DNA of 63,870 nucleotides. Source: Bacteroidota bacterium. Lineage in GTDB: Bacteria > Bacteroidota > Bacteroidia > Bacteroidales > Prolixibacteraceae. Below the pieces are notes generated by a model. That model saw only the letters and a list, made by a program, of their open reading frames with translations. It was not told the DNA's origin and made no database searches. The translations under genes and the position numbers were made by a program. This document shows, piece after piece, positions 1-10,600 of the stretch. Within the stretch, counting starts at the first letter, position 1. Each line of letters opens with the position of its first letter. The stretch is taken from positions 1 to 63,870 of the forward strand of contig JAUYMU010000090.1 in assembly GCA_030698405.1 (NCBI GenBank). The letters are read 5' to 3'.

Positions 1-175
1 TTTCAACACCCAGGGCAAATCAGGCAGTGATAGAATTATGTTCCTTTTTAAACCAAACAGAAACCCATTTCCCACTCACAAATTTAAAGCTCGTTTACGA
101 AACAGTCGCGCTTTAATCTGCGATAGTATTGGATGTCTGAAATTAGAAAATTTAATAAATAGAATAGGCAAAAAA

Positions 176-216
176 AATCAGCGGTCGAAATTAAATTCAA
201 CCGCTGATTCTTTTTA
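176..216. terminator. Bidirectional intrinsic terminator
   Basis: A perfect 10-bp stem (aatcagcggt / accgctgatt, 176-185 and 200-209) has an A-run on its left and a T-run on its right, so it can stop transcription from either side. It lies 30 bases beyond the stop of the leftmost SusD gene and probably ends that transcript. No convincing gene lies to its left; a 60-codon plus-strand frame there has no recognisable features. Confidence 0.75.
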
Positions 217-239
217 TTGATAGATAATATTACAAATTG

Positions 240-1721
240 TTATTGGTTAGGCTGCACCAATTGATTTGTGTTTATTTCGGTTTGTGGAATTGGCCAAACA
301 TATGCTATTGATGTAATTGCTACCTCGCCAACACCTGGTTTTGCGGCATGTGGGAGAAGTCTGCGCATAGTATCCATGTTCCTTATCCCCTCGCCTAAAA
401 ACTCCAGATTACGCTCTAGCAAAACCCGGGTAACAAATGCTTCAACATTAGCGAAACTTGCTGCAGTCAGCGCTGTTCCGGTTGGGTTCGACCTAAGAAA
501 AACAGCATTAAGTAAATCAACCGCCCTTGCATTTACACCATTTTTTCTTGCTTCTGCTTCTGCGAGGTTGAGTATAACTTCAGCATAGCGAATAACGGGA
601 ATCCAATCGGTATGAGGGAAAACCTGATATTTTTTCAGGAATAAACGCGCGACCCCTCCAACAGTAACTGTATTTGTCAATACTTTTCGTGCATCAGTTG
701 CAGGAAAAGCCGTCGAGCTCCAAACAACACTTGCCTGATTAATCGGATACTCATTGTTTCCAACAGTTGCTGCCGAAAAATAATGGGCAAGGCCATTTTG
801 GGTTCCAGGTAATTCAGAAGCGTTCATTGGCATCGAGAGTATAGATTCTTTTGAAATGTATGGAGATGCAAAAATGGTAGCAAAGGTAGGTTCGAGTGAA
901 TATGTAATTCCACTTGTTGCAACAAAAGGTGCACTAGCCGAAACAAGTTTGTTCCCTTCTTCAATCACTTTGTCCCAATTTTCCATGTGAAGGTAAACCC
1001 TTGATTTGATTGCAGCCACAGAACTTTTCTGAAATCTGGTTACAGTTAATGCTGTATTTGCACCGGATACTGCTGGCAACAAAGTTTCAGCGGTGTTAAG
1101 GTCAAGCAATATCTGAGTATATGTCTGAGCAACTGTTGCACGGGCTAAGCTATTGTCGGAACCTGATTTTTCGGGTTTTAAGCGAAGAATCATCCCATTA
1201 CCAGCCTGATTTTGCTTATATGGGCGGGCATACAATTGAGAAAGGTGAAAATATGCCAGACCTCTAAGAGCAAAGGCCTCCCCTTTAAATCCGTCATATT
1301 CAGCTTGTGTTAAGAGATTTCCGCTAATAATTTTATCCTTATTAACTTCCATCCCGTCAATAAATAAATTAACGCGATTAATAGCTCTATATACTGCTTC
1401 CCAAAGATTTTGCACTTCGTTTGTGCTGGCTGTAAGATTGTGATTCCAGGTAAAGAGAGCCGTAACTCCGTTTTGACCCAGGTTTAGGTAATCATCGCTT
1501 CGGATGTCGTTATATACCAGATAACGCCCTCCTAAATACTGACCATCTTTAAAGGATGAATACATTCCGTTTACCTGACCAATAATACGATCGCGGGTTT
1601 CGAAAGCTGTTAAGTCGGAAATCGCTGTTTTTGGAATTGGATCAAGCAATTCTTTATTACATGAAGTAAAAATCAGAACTACAAGCAAAACCAAGATTGA
1701 AAATTTCATATATTTTTTCAT
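240..1721 (-). CDS. SusD/RagB family nutrient-binding outer membrane lipoprotein
   Basis: Encodes 493 residues. A hydrophobic leader ends in the lipobox FTSC (Cys21), so the mature protein should be lipidated and surface exposed. The region after the Cys (PIPKTAISDLTAF, then a TPR-like helical body containing YRAINRVNLFI and GEAFALRGLAYFHLSQLY) is typical of SusD proteins, which cap the SusC channel and hold the substrate. The C-terminal RNMDTMRRLLPHA and PIPQTEINTN segments also fit, and the length is normal for the family. It lies 20 bases downstream of its SusC partner in one transcript. No glycan-degrading enzyme is adjacent, so the substrate cannot be inferred; peptide or oligosaccharide is possible. 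Confidence 0.93.
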   Translation of the reverse strand: MKKYMKFSILVLLVVLIFTSCNKELLDPIPKTAISDLTAFETRDRIIGQVNGMYSSFKDGQYLGGRYLVYNDIRSDDYLNLGQNGVTALFTWNHNLTASTNEVQNLWEAVYRAINRVNLFIDGMEVNKDKIISGNLLTQAEYDGFKGEAFALRGLAYFHLSQLYARPYKQNQAGNGMILRLKPEKSGSDNSLARATVAQTYTQILLDLNTAETLLPAVSGANTALTVTRFQKSSVAAIKSRVYLHMENWDKVIEEGNKLVSASAPFVATSGITYSLEPTFATIFASPYISKESILSMPMNASELPGTQNGLAHYFSAATVGNNEYPINQASVVWSSTAFPATDARKVLTNTVTVGGVARLFLKKYQVFPHTDWIPVIRYAEVILNLAEAEARKNGVNARAVDLLNAVFLRSNPTGTALTAASFANVEAFVTRVLLERNLEFLGEGIRNMDTMRRLLPHAAKPGVGEVAITSIAYVWPIPQTEINTNQLVQPNQ

Positions 1722-1741
1722 TTTTATAATGTTTTTGGTTA

Positions 1742-4700
1742 CTAAAATACGAGATTCATACCAAAGGAAATGGTTCTTGCCTGCGGTACAGTGTTTCTGT
1801 CAACACCAGGTGCTAAATTAGTGTCACCTGATGAGGAAATTTCCGGGTCGGCTCCAGTGTATTTGGTGAAAACATAGGCATTGTATATTTGAGTATAAAC
1901 CCTTATGCTTGAAATGTTCGCTTTCTTAATAAAGTCGTTTTTTAAGCTATAACCCAAGCCAATACTTCTCACTTTTAAGAAATCACCTTTTTCAACATTT
2001 TGAGACAAAACCATTGAAGAACCATTCGAAATGTTATCACCCCAGATTGGTTTTGGAATATCTGTTATGTCACCAGGGTTTTTCCAATAGGTTTCTGCAA
2101 CTTCGGCTGAATTGTTCCAGTTACGCTGATCCCTTAGACCTGCTTTTGAACCGTTATAAACGTAGAAATCAAGAGCGAAAGTTAAACCAAGGTTGAAATC
2201 AAAATTGCCATAACTTAGGTTGTTGTCAAATCCGCCAAAAAGTTTTGGGATTGGGCTTCCAAGTACAACTCCATCGTTTGAAATGTCGATTGGGCGGGAG
2301 AAAGTCCCATCTTCATTTACCCATCTCTGTGCGGCTGGCTTACTGAAATCGAAGAATACCCTTTTAGTAGTAACTTCGCCGGTAGTTACATTCTTATCCC
2401 TGCGGATAAATACCCGACGACCTGTTGCGGGGTCAACTCCATCAGTCTGAACACCCCAAATATTGCCCAAAGGTTGTCCTACCACAGTTCTGTTAGTTGT
2501 TTCAAGTTGAGTAACCCCAACAATAAATGGGACACCTTCTGCAAGCGAAGTAACTTCGTTCTTCAGAAAGTTGAAGTTCATCGATGAAGTCCAAAGTAGT
2601 TTTTTTGTCCTGATATTCGTGCTATTAACAATAAACTCATAACCTTTATTCGTCATTGAGCCTACGTTCATTGGCAATACATTATCAGGAATACCTTTTG
2701 ACGGTGACTGAGGTACGTTCAGCATTAAGCCATCTATATCATTTTTGAAATAATTTAGCTCGAACTGGATACGGTCTTTTAATACAGCCCATGCCAATCC
2801 AATGTCAAATTTAGTACTGGTTTCCCATTCAAGGTCAGCGTTTCCTGCCTGATTAAAAAATAGAGTTGAATTTCCGTTATAAGTACCTGCACCATATAGG
2901 AATAACGAGGCGAAATTAGAAACTCCTGAAATATTACCAACTTTACCTGTACTTGCTTTTATTCTTAAATCAGAAATATTAGCAGCCAGGGAACTGTTTT
3001 TAAAGAAGTTTTCATTTGAAATATTCCACATCACAGAGGCGCCTCCAAAATTACCATATTTATTATTAGCGGATAAGCCTGAAAAACCGTCGCGACGTGC
3101 AGATGCTTCAACAAAAAACCTCTTGTCGTAATCGGCATTGAAACGTCCGAAGAATGAAGTGAAGAAATTTTCGCTAAGCAAGGCTGTAGGTGGCTGCTGT
3201 GGGGTTGTGAACGACCCCTGATAGTCAGTAAAAAATGTGTCAGACAAACCCGATTTACGTCCCGACCAACCATTAAATTTGGTATATTGCTCTTCGCTTC
3301 CAAGAAGGAATTTGAGGTTAAGTTTCGACATAAGAGTTGTCTGGTAATTCAAAGTATTTGTCCAGTTCCAACGGCTTCTTCTGTCGAAGTAATTAAATGC
3401 TTCACCACCATTGGTTCTTCCATCTCCATGTAGCGGATGCCAGAAAGTTTTTGATTCAATCAGGTTGTAATCAACACCATAAGAAGTTCTGAAAAACAGA
3501 CCTTTCATAATATTAACATTACCATAAACCGTAGCGATTATCCTGTCGCTTTGTGAATTGTTGTAGTTTTTATCGAAAACAAACTGTGGATGGAAAAATC
3601 CGACTGGTTGTGTGTTGTTCATTAAACCAATACGGTTTCCAGGAATATCAATATTGTAATCGCCATTGGGCAGGAATATAGGCACATTTGGGGCAGTTAC
3701 AAAAGCCAAACGACCAGCCCCGGCAGTCGCAAAATTACCACCCGCTATCGAGCCTGTTTGTGGCGCATTTGTGAAAACGTTTGTATAAGCGGCATTAGCA
3801 CCAAGTGTAATTGCTTTGTTTAATTTGTGCTCGATGTTTAAACGAAAGTTTTTTCTTTCAAGTGAATTGGTTCTGATAATCCCTTCGTTGTTTGAATATC
3901 CTGCCGAGAACATATAGTTAGTGGTTGGGTTTGCTCCCGAGATGGCGAGCGAATGGCTGTGCTGAAAACCTGTACGGTAAACAACGTCATTCCAATCAGT
4001 GTCGATCAATTTGCCGTCAGCATCGTTATTAAGGAAATAAGCAGCAGCAAGACTTATGTTTTCGCGTGCTTTATTTTTGGTTGTGACATATTGTTCCGCA
4101 TTCATCAGATCATATAATCTGTATGGAGAACTATATCCCATAGAAGCATCATAAGTGACACTAACCTTGCCAAGACTTCCTCTTTTGGTAGTAATAAGGA
4201 TTACGCCATTTGCTGCCCGCGAACCATAAATAGCAGTGGCAGAAGCGTCTTTTAACACCTCAATTGATTCAATGTCGGAAGGATTGATGTCTCCAAGTGG
4301 GTTAACAGGGGCAGCAGTACGGCCAAGATCACCCGTAAAGACCGGTACTCCGTCAACAATGTATAACGGACTTGAGCTTGCCGAAATTGAGTTGTAGCCT
4401 CTGATCCTGACTACCGGAGGGTTGCCGAGTACTGCATTAGGAACGGTGACTGTTACACCGGCAGCTTTTCCCTGTAGTGCCATATCAAAAGTCTGAACCG
4501 GTAGCTTATTGATAGATTCTCCCTTAACGGTGGCAATCGAACCTGATATCTCACGTTTGGTTTGAATACCATAACCAACAATAACCACTTCGTCAACTGA
4601 AATGTCCTGCGATTTTAACTGGGCATTGTAAACCAGTTGGGTTCCGAGAGCAAGTTCCATTGTTTCCATTCCAACAAAAGAGAATACCAATGTTTTGGCA

Positions 4701-4900
4701 TCTGTCGGAATCCTTAACCTGTACATTCCGTCCATGTCGGTGATGGTTCCTAAGGAGGTTCCTTTAACTGACACAGACACTCCTGGCATGACTCCTCCAT
4801 CATCGGCGGAGGTTATCTTGCCAGTGATTTCTCTGGTTTGCGCCATCAGTGTGGTCAAACCAATTGCAAAAAATGCAAGCAATAAAATGATTTTTTTCAT
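1742..4900 (-). CDS. SusC/RagA family TonB-linked outer membrane transporter
   Basis: Encodes 1052 residues. A signal peptide ends near Ala20 (LTTLMA). Next come a carboxypeptidase-regulatory-like beta-sandwich (about 22-100), a TonB-box-like stretch DEVVIVGYG, the plug domain with PLYIVDGVPV and EVLKDASATAIYGSRAANG, and a long beta-barrel ending in FGMNLVF. It imports the ligand captured by the neighbouring SusD using TonB energy. There is no N-terminal STN domain, so sigma/anti-sigma signalling is not expected. The first 80 residues closely resemble those of the second SusC at 7651-10767 while the barrels diverge, which suggests duplication followed by change in specificity. The start is the only Met in front of a good signal peptide. 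Confidence 0.95.
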   Translation of the reverse strand: MKKIILLLAFFAIGLTTLMAQTREITGKITSADDGGVMPGVSVSVKGTSLGTITDMDGMYRLRIPTDAKTLVFSFVGMETMELALGTQLVYNAQLKSQDISVDEVVIVGYGIQTKREISGSIATVKGESINKLPVQTFDMALQGKAAGVTVTVPNAVLGNPPVVRIRGYNSISASSSPLYIVDGVPVFTGDLGRTAAPVNPLGDINPSDIESIEVLKDASATAIYGSRAANGVILITTKRGSLGKVSVTYDASMGYSSPYRLYDLMNAEQYVTTKNKARENISLAAAYFLNNDADGKLIDTDWNDVVYRTGFQHSHSLAISGANPTTNYMFSAGYSNNEGIIRTNSLERKNFRLNIEHKLNKAITLGANAAYTNVFTNAPQTGSIAGGNFATAGAGRLAFVTAPNVPIFLPNGDYNIDIPGNRIGLMNNTQPVGFFHPQFVFDKNYNNSQSDRIIATVYGNVNIMKGLFFRTSYGVDYNLIESKTFWHPLHGDGRTNGGEAFNYFDRRSRWNWTNTLNYQTTLMSKLNLKFLLGSEEQYTKFNGWSGRKSGLSDTFFTDYQGSFTTPQQPPTALLSENFFTSFFGRFNADYDKRFFVEASARRDGFSGLSANNKYGNFGGASVMWNISNENFFKNSSLAANISDLRIKASTGKVGNISGVSNFASLFLYGAGTYNGNSTLFFNQAGNADLEWETSTKFDIGLAWAVLKDRIQFELNYFKNDIDGLMLNVPQSPSKGIPDNVLPMNVGSMTNKGYEFIVNSTNIRTKKLLWTSSMNFNFLKNEVTSLAEGVPFIVGVTQLETTNRTVVGQPLGNIWGVQTDGVDPATGRRVFIRRDKNVTTGEVTTKRVFFDFSKPAAQRWVNEDGTFSRPIDISNDGVVLGSPIPKLFGGFDNNLSYGNFDFNLGLTFALDFYVYNGSKAGLRDQRNWNNSAEVAETYWKNPGDITDIPKPIWGDNISNGSSMVLSQNVEKGDFLKVRSIGLGYSLKNDFIKKANISSIRVYTQIYNAYVFTKYTGADPEISSSGDTNLAPGVDRNTVPQARTISFGMNLVF

Positions 4901-5168
4901 AGAGAGTTATTTTAAATTAAACAGCTTCACGGACCTAAGATAATTATTAAATCGATTTAGTGATAGGGCAAATAGAATTTTTGTATTTTAATGTAAATAA
5001 ATGTTAAAATAGTTACCAAAAACATGATTTTAGTTATATAATTTTTCTCAATAGATGCTTCTGGGATTGAAATGTTTTGTCAGGTCAGACGTCCAATAAC
5101 TGCTTCTATAAATCAATAATTTAGAAATATTCAATTACTGATCTGATTACGGAAATTAACAAAGAAAG
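4901..5168. other. AT-rich leader of the first SusC/SusD pair
   Basis: This gap between the first SusC start and the terminator to its right must hold the promoter of the minus-strand SusC/SusD pair. It is AT-rich. I see no convincing TTG-N19-TAnnTTTG arrangement on the minus strand, no extended hairpin and no open frame with gene-like features. Confidence 0.4.
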
Positions 5169-5200
5169 AAGGCCGTCCCAAATTAAATTGAGACGGCCTT
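5169..5200 (-). terminator. Terminator of the second SusCD/lipoprotein operon
   Basis: A 13-bp stem (aaggccgtcccaa / ttgagacggcctt, one mismatch) with a short AT loop is followed on the minus strand by a T-rich run (TTCTTTCTTTG). It starts about 20 bases after the lipoprotein stop, so it should end the operon coming from the right and insulate the left SusC/SusD pair from it. Confidence 0.8.
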
Positions 5201-5220
5201 AATTTGATTAAATTGATCTA

Positions 5221-6054
5221 TTATTTTATCGGAGTATAAACTTCTTCAATAATACGATTGCCAGTTCCTCCAACATAGAAATAATACAAATAGAATTTTC
5301 CTGTTGATGGTTCGAAGTAGGAACGTTTATCCGCGGTCGCGATAATCGGAACCGGCACGCCATTCGTATAAGTTACCGTATTGGTTACAGGGTCAATAAC
5401 AATGTCAACAAAATATCCGGCACCACCAAGATCGCCTACTGGAATGTTGCACGAATAGGCTGTCAAAGGTTTCAGGAATTTCTTTTCGTTGATTGGACGT
5501 GGTCCGGCTGTTGGATGTGTAAATACTCCCACACATTGGTAGTCGCCTGCATACTGGTTGGCAACACCAACACTGGTAGTGGCAGCGTTGTTTACTTTTC
5601 GCTGATCATCGGCCATTACAGAGACAAATGTAATCGTCCATGCTTCACCAATGTTCAGGTTGCCTTCGTTTGCAGGCAAAGCTTTTCCGGCAACGGTAAG
5701 GTCTTTAATCAGTGCGGCATAGTTCAACGTTACTTTACCTGTAAAGTCGGCAGTAGCGTTCGATCCGTTGACATCAAGGGTTCCAAGAAGGGCTGTGTTT
5801 GAATTTTTACCATCAATATTGGTAAACGTTTTATACATCTCAACCTTTTGAATTGCAGGGCCAACAGGAACCAAAACAGAAACATCGAAACTGGGTGTTG
5901 CGTTAAGTTTATAGGGTATGTTTTTGGATACCGGGGTAACCAATCCACCCACGCTAACATTGCTGGTCATCACGTCATCAGTTTCAATACATGATGACAG
6001 AATGAATAATGATCCGGCCAATGCAACGGCTAAATATTTGAAGTAATTTCTCAT
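5221..6054 (-). CDS. SusE/F-like or DUF-type surface lipoprotein of a SusCD locus
   Basis: Encodes 277 residues from the chosen Met; an in-frame Met six codons upstream (6072) is possible but gives a poorer signal sequence. The leader ends in the lipobox ILSSC. The rest is beta-rich, with an early domain containing SVLVPVGPAIQKVEMYKTF and a C-terminal domain ending SYFEPSTGKFYLYYFYVGG, a pattern seen in small ligand-binding lipoproteins that accompany SusD. No catalytic motif is visible. It is the last gene of the operon, 31 bases after SusD, and a terminator follows. Likely role: accessory surface binding protein for the same ligand. The exact family is not identified. Confidence 0.75.
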   Translation of the reverse strand: MRNYFKYLAVALAGSLFILSSCIETDDVMTSNVSVGGLVTPVSKNIPYKLNATPSFDVSVLVPVGPAIQKVEMYKTFTNIDGKNSNTALLGTLDVNGSNATADFTGKVTLNYAALIKDLTVAGKALPANEGNLNIGEAWTITFVSVMADDQRKVNNAATTSVGVANQYAGDYQCVGVFTHPTAGPRPINEKKFLKPLTAYSCNIPVGDLGGAGYFVDIVIDPVTNTVTYTNGVPVPIIATADKRSYFEPSTGKFYLYYFYVGGTGNRIIEEVYTPIK

Positions 6055-6085
6055 AATTATCAAATTTTTCATTTTAATTTTTCAA

Positions 6086-7636
6086 CTATTTGTTCCACCA
6101 AACTTTGGTGTTCAAATCATCTTTTCCCTGACGGGCAACTGCTGCCTCAACATTCGTTTTATTCCGAGAATATTCATCAGAAGGATAGAATGCCCTTACC
6201 GGGATTTTCCGTTGATTGTCAGCATCGGCAGGAGCAACCAATACCGGATATCCGATTCTTCTCCATTCGAAGTTTGCCTGTAAGCCCTGATCAAAAAGCG
6301 CCACCCATTTCTGGGTTCCGATCAGTTCCATGGCACGTGCAGCATTGTAAGCATATCCGCCGTATTCCATAAAATCGGCAAGTGCATAATCAAGAATAGA
6401 CATTTCGGCTTCTTTCCATCCCCAGCTTACAAAGGTTGAGCCCCATTCTTCTTCCAGTATGTCAGTAAAGGAACTTGCATTCTGACGATAAGAAGCTTCA
6501 ATACCTTTATTGTAATATTCTTCAGCCTTTACTTCACCACCGCTAATGTATTTTTTATGAGCAGCTTCAGCTAAAATAAACTGAAGTTCAGCAAAACTCA
6601 TTAGCATACCAGGCGCTGAAGGTTGAGTATAGAAGGATCCGATTTTGGAGGTGTTTTTAAGTCCGTTGCCATCATAATTTGCGGCATCCGAAGATCTTAA
6701 CCCGTTAGGAATACCGGCATAATCGTTGGTTCCTTCGGCCAGATTGGCATAAATTGATACCCTGTAATCAGGACTGTCAACTTCTTTGTAAAGCATGTCA
6801 ATCAATGTTTTGCTTACCCGGTGGTCATCGCGGGATTTGCGGTTTTCGTTGATTGGATGGTTATTCGGTGCTGAACCCAGATATTTCAATGCGGCATTGT
6901 CTGCATTGGAAGCGAAGATTGGGTAAGTCGCGGGACTTGAAATAATCGCCTGCATATCGGCAGCTACACTTTTCTTTGACGACATACGCAGTAATAAACG
7001 CAGACGTAAGGAGTTTGCAAACTTTTTCCATTTTACAATGTCTCCGTTGAAAAGAATATCACCTGCAACAGATTCGTTGCTAACAGACAAGAGTTCATTT
7101 GCTTCTTTCAGTTTGGCAACCAAATCGGTATAAATTGACTCCTGGGTGTCATAAACCGGTGAAACAATCGGTTCTGCAGCCGACCCTTTCCAAGCTTCTG
7201 AATATGGAATATCGCCATAAAGATCAGTTAAAACCGACGTGATATAGGCTTTGAGTACGTAGGCAATACCTTTATAGTTTTTCAGGTCTTTGGCTTCTGC
7301 AACATCAATAATTGTAGCTACATCCATGCCTGAAGCAGCATAAAAGCTGGTCCATGTGTTGTTAATAACCGAAACACGCGGAATATAGCGGTCTTCATCG
7401 GTGTATTGAACTTTTGCCATGTGCTGAACCCAGCAGGATCCCATTTCATGTCCAAGAAAAATTTCATGAACGCGGTCGGTCATCGACTCAATAGAATTTG
7501 TAAGCAGCATATCAGGGGCTGCCTGTTCTATGGTCGGTCTGTTTACATTGGTGTTAACTTCCTCAAATTGATCGGTACATGCTGAGAAACCAACTACCAA
7601 CGCAATTACAAATAGGTATTTTAATGTATTCTTCAT
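6086..7636 (-). CDS. SusD/RagB family lipoprotein (SusD-like subgroup 2)
   Basis: Encodes 516 residues with lipobox FSAC (Cys20). The mature N-terminus (DQFEEVNTNVNRPT), the early MASS-type helices, the segment AYVLKAYITSVLTDLYGDIPYSEAW, and the C-terminal NFEWRRIGYPVL followed by KIPVRAFYP are characteristic of the SusD-like subgroup usually encoded beside SusC transporters with few or no glycosidases. It binds the substrate for the SusC at 7651-10767, whose stop lies 14 bases upstream. Length is normal. The DLYGDIPYSEAW signature in this subgroup is often linked to non-starch substrates, but the ligand here is unknown. Confidence 0.93.
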   Translation of the reverse strand: MKNTLKYLFVIALVVGFSACTDQFEEVNTNVNRPTIEQAAPDMLLTNSIESMTDRVHEIFLGHEMGSCWVQHMAKVQYTDEDRYIPRVSVINNTWTSFYAASGMDVATIIDVAEAKDLKNYKGIAYVLKAYITSVLTDLYGDIPYSEAWKGSAAEPIVSPVYDTQESIYTDLVAKLKEANELLSVSNESVAGDILFNGDIVKWKKFANSLRLRLLLRMSSKKSVAADMQAIISSPATYPIFASNADNAALKYLGSAPNNHPINENRKSRDDHRVSKTLIDMLYKEVDSPDYRVSIYANLAEGTNDYAGIPNGLRSSDAANYDGNGLKNTSKIGSFYTQPSAPGMLMSFAELQFILAEAAHKKYISGGEVKAEEYYNKGIEASYRQNASSFTDILEEEWGSTFVSWGWKEAEMSILDYALADFMEYGGYAYNAARAMELIGTQKWVALFDQGLQANFEWRRIGYPVLVAPADADNQRKIPVRAFYPSDEYSRNKTNVEAAVARQGKDDLNTKVWWNK

Positions 7637-7650
7637 AATTGAACGATTGA

Positions 7651-10600
7651 TTAAAGTTTGAAACTAACGCTAAAACCTAAGCTACGCGCTGAAGGGATCT
7701 GTCCGAATTCGAGACCCTGTACGTTTGAATTGCTAAATGCACCTTCGGGATCAATATGCGGTACTTTTGTCCAAAGTATAGCCAAATTTCTGCCAACGAG
7801 AGAAATGTTAACGTCTTTAATAGCTGTATTTCCAATTTTCTTAAAAGTGTAACCCAATTTTAATTCCCTTAGTTTAATATAGCTGGCATCGTAAATGCTT
7901 GAGAATGCAACATCACTTACATAAGCTGCTTTGTTAAAGTTTTCAGCATTTGCAACAAAATCATTTTTTGCATAACCGGTAACATTTCCGTTGGCATCTT
8001 TAACTTCTTTTACACCATCTCCTACAATACCACCTTCACGTCCAATCAACGTTTCTTCAAGAACTCCGGCGTAACGTCCCCAGGTTGAGGTCATCGAATA
8101 TAAATCGCCGCCCATTCTAGTGTCGATAAGGAAGTTGAGGTTTACTCCTTTAAAGTTGAATTCGTTGTTAATACCACCGATCCAGTCAGGAGTGTAGTTC
8201 CCTAGAACTTTTAGGTCGCCTTGTGCAGGAAGTCCGTTACGGTAGATGATCTGCCCATCAGGAGCTCTTTCAAAGTCGTATCCGAAGAGTGAACCATATT
8301 TTTCACCAGGAATTGCCATTACTTTTAAACTCCAGTATGATCCGAGTTCATATTGCTCAATACCTTCAGCGAGCTCAACAACTTCATTCTGATTTTTCGA
8401 CCAGTTAATCGTAACATCCCAGTTCAATCCTGTTTTCGATTTCAGGATAGATCCGCCAAGCAATACTTCAATACCGCTATTATCGATTTGGCCAGCATTG
8501 GTCACTTTGGTTCCATATCCTGATGCAGGAGAAACAGGTACAGCGATAATTTGGTTGGTAGCGCTTGAATTATAGTAAGTTACATCTAATCTTACACGAT
8601 CTCTGAAGAACCTGAAATCACCTCCAACTTCAAATGAAGTTACAAATTGCGGTTTTAAACCGGCATTCGGTAATTCGTTTGGAATGAACTGGTTCAAGAG
8701 TTTTGTACTGGCATTCCAGCCTTCTCCAAATGATACGGTTGGTAAAAGTTTGAAAGGATCTGTATCAGCGCCAACTTTTGCCCAACTGGCCCTTAATTTA
8801 CCGAATGAAACGATTGCAGGATCAACTTCAAACATTTCTGTCAATACCCCACTGAATTGTACTGAAGGATAGAAGAAAGAGTTGTTTTCAGCAGGCAGTG
8901 CACTTGACCAGTCGTTACGTCCCGAAAAATCGACATAAAGCATTGATTTATATCCGAATTGACCAGAGAAATAGAGACTGTTCACTTGTTTTCTCCAGCG
9001 GAAATTATCGGCAACCTGAGGTACAAGCGAGTTTTTTACATTATATACACCGTCAACAGCCAGTTCAGGAGCTTCTACAAAGTCCCAGGTACGGCTGTAA
9101 TTCATGGCGTTTCCTCCAACGCTAAGGCCTAATTCAAATTCGTCAAACTTTTTGTTTGCACTGATAAGGAAATCGCTGTTGTTTTCTTTATAAAGATCAA
9201 CTTCTTCCATATAGTATCCGTTAGGAAACTCCTGCATGTGTTTAGCCCTGCGTCTTGTGTTAATATTTGAATAATAGTCAACACCAGTGCGGACAAATGC
9301 ACTTAACCAATCAGTAAATTGATATTTTGCAGTTGCATTTCCAAAGAAACGGTCACGTTTGGTTGAATTCAGATTCTCATACAAAGTAGAATAGGGATTG
9401 TTATGGTAGTTGGTATTCCAATTGTACCATGAACCGTCAGCATTGCGGTAATTTTTCAGTGCTGATAAATCAACCTGACGACCAAACCAGTTAAATTGTT
9501 GCATAACGTTGTCTGGGTCATAGCCATAACCGGGTAAGTTAGGGCTGTCAGTACTCACGTATGAGCCAGATGAAGAAAAATTCAACTTGTCAGTTAATTG
9601 TGAGCTACCATTGAACGTGAAAGTATTCTTTTTCAACTTGGTATTCTCCAACATTCCTGATTGATCAAGGTTAGTGAGTGAAACCCTGAAGTTAGTTTTT
9701 TCAGTTGATCCTGTAAGTGCTACTGAAGTTGTTGCTGTTAAGCCGTTAACGAAGAAATCTTTCACATTGTTTGGATGTGAGATCCATGGGGTCGCTTCAC
9801 GAACACCGTTTTTAACAGGGGAGTTAAATTGTGGAATCATTAGGCCAACATCTAATTTCGGCCCCCAGCTTTCGTCAACACCGTCATTTACACCGTGTCC
9901 TGCGCCATCATAATATTCAAATTTTCCTGCTGAACCTTGTCCGTATTGATTTTGATAATCCGGCAGGCGAAGCGGATTCTCGAAAGTGGTGGAATTGCTC
10001 AATTCAATTCCAATACCTGTGCTTCCTTTACCGGTTTTGGTGGTAATTACTATTACCCCGTTTGAAGCGCGCGACCCGTAAAGAGCTGCCGCATTTGGAC
10101 CTTTCAGTACAGAAATTGATTCAATATTGTCAGGATTAATGTCCTGAACTCCACTACCACGGTTAACTCCTTCTGTTTCGGTATTCCCAAAATTTGAGTT
10201 AGCCATCGGAATTCCATCAACTACGAACAGAGGCTGGTTGTTTCCGTCAAGCGAGTTAACTCCACGAAGGATAATACGGGCCGAAGCTCCAACTGCTCCC
10301 GAACTGTTGGTGATCTGAGCGCCAGAAACACGTCCCTGGAGTGAATTGATTACGTTGGTTTCTTTTGCCTTGGTAATGTCTTCACCTTTAACATCCTGAA
10401 CCGCATAACCAAGGGCTTTCTTCTCTCTGGATATACCCAAAGCAGTTACAATTACTTCATCAACTGCGATGTTGTCAGGAGCCATGCTGACACTAAAAGA
10501 AGTTTGATTGCCGATAGCAACTTCCTGAGAAGCCATACCAACAAAAGTGAATACCAAAGTTTTGGCATCTTGCGGGACTTTCAAACGGAACACACCATCC

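Noticed and set aside
38-220. 60-codon plus-strand frame at the left edge
   Set aside because: It runs into the terminator stem, with no family features.
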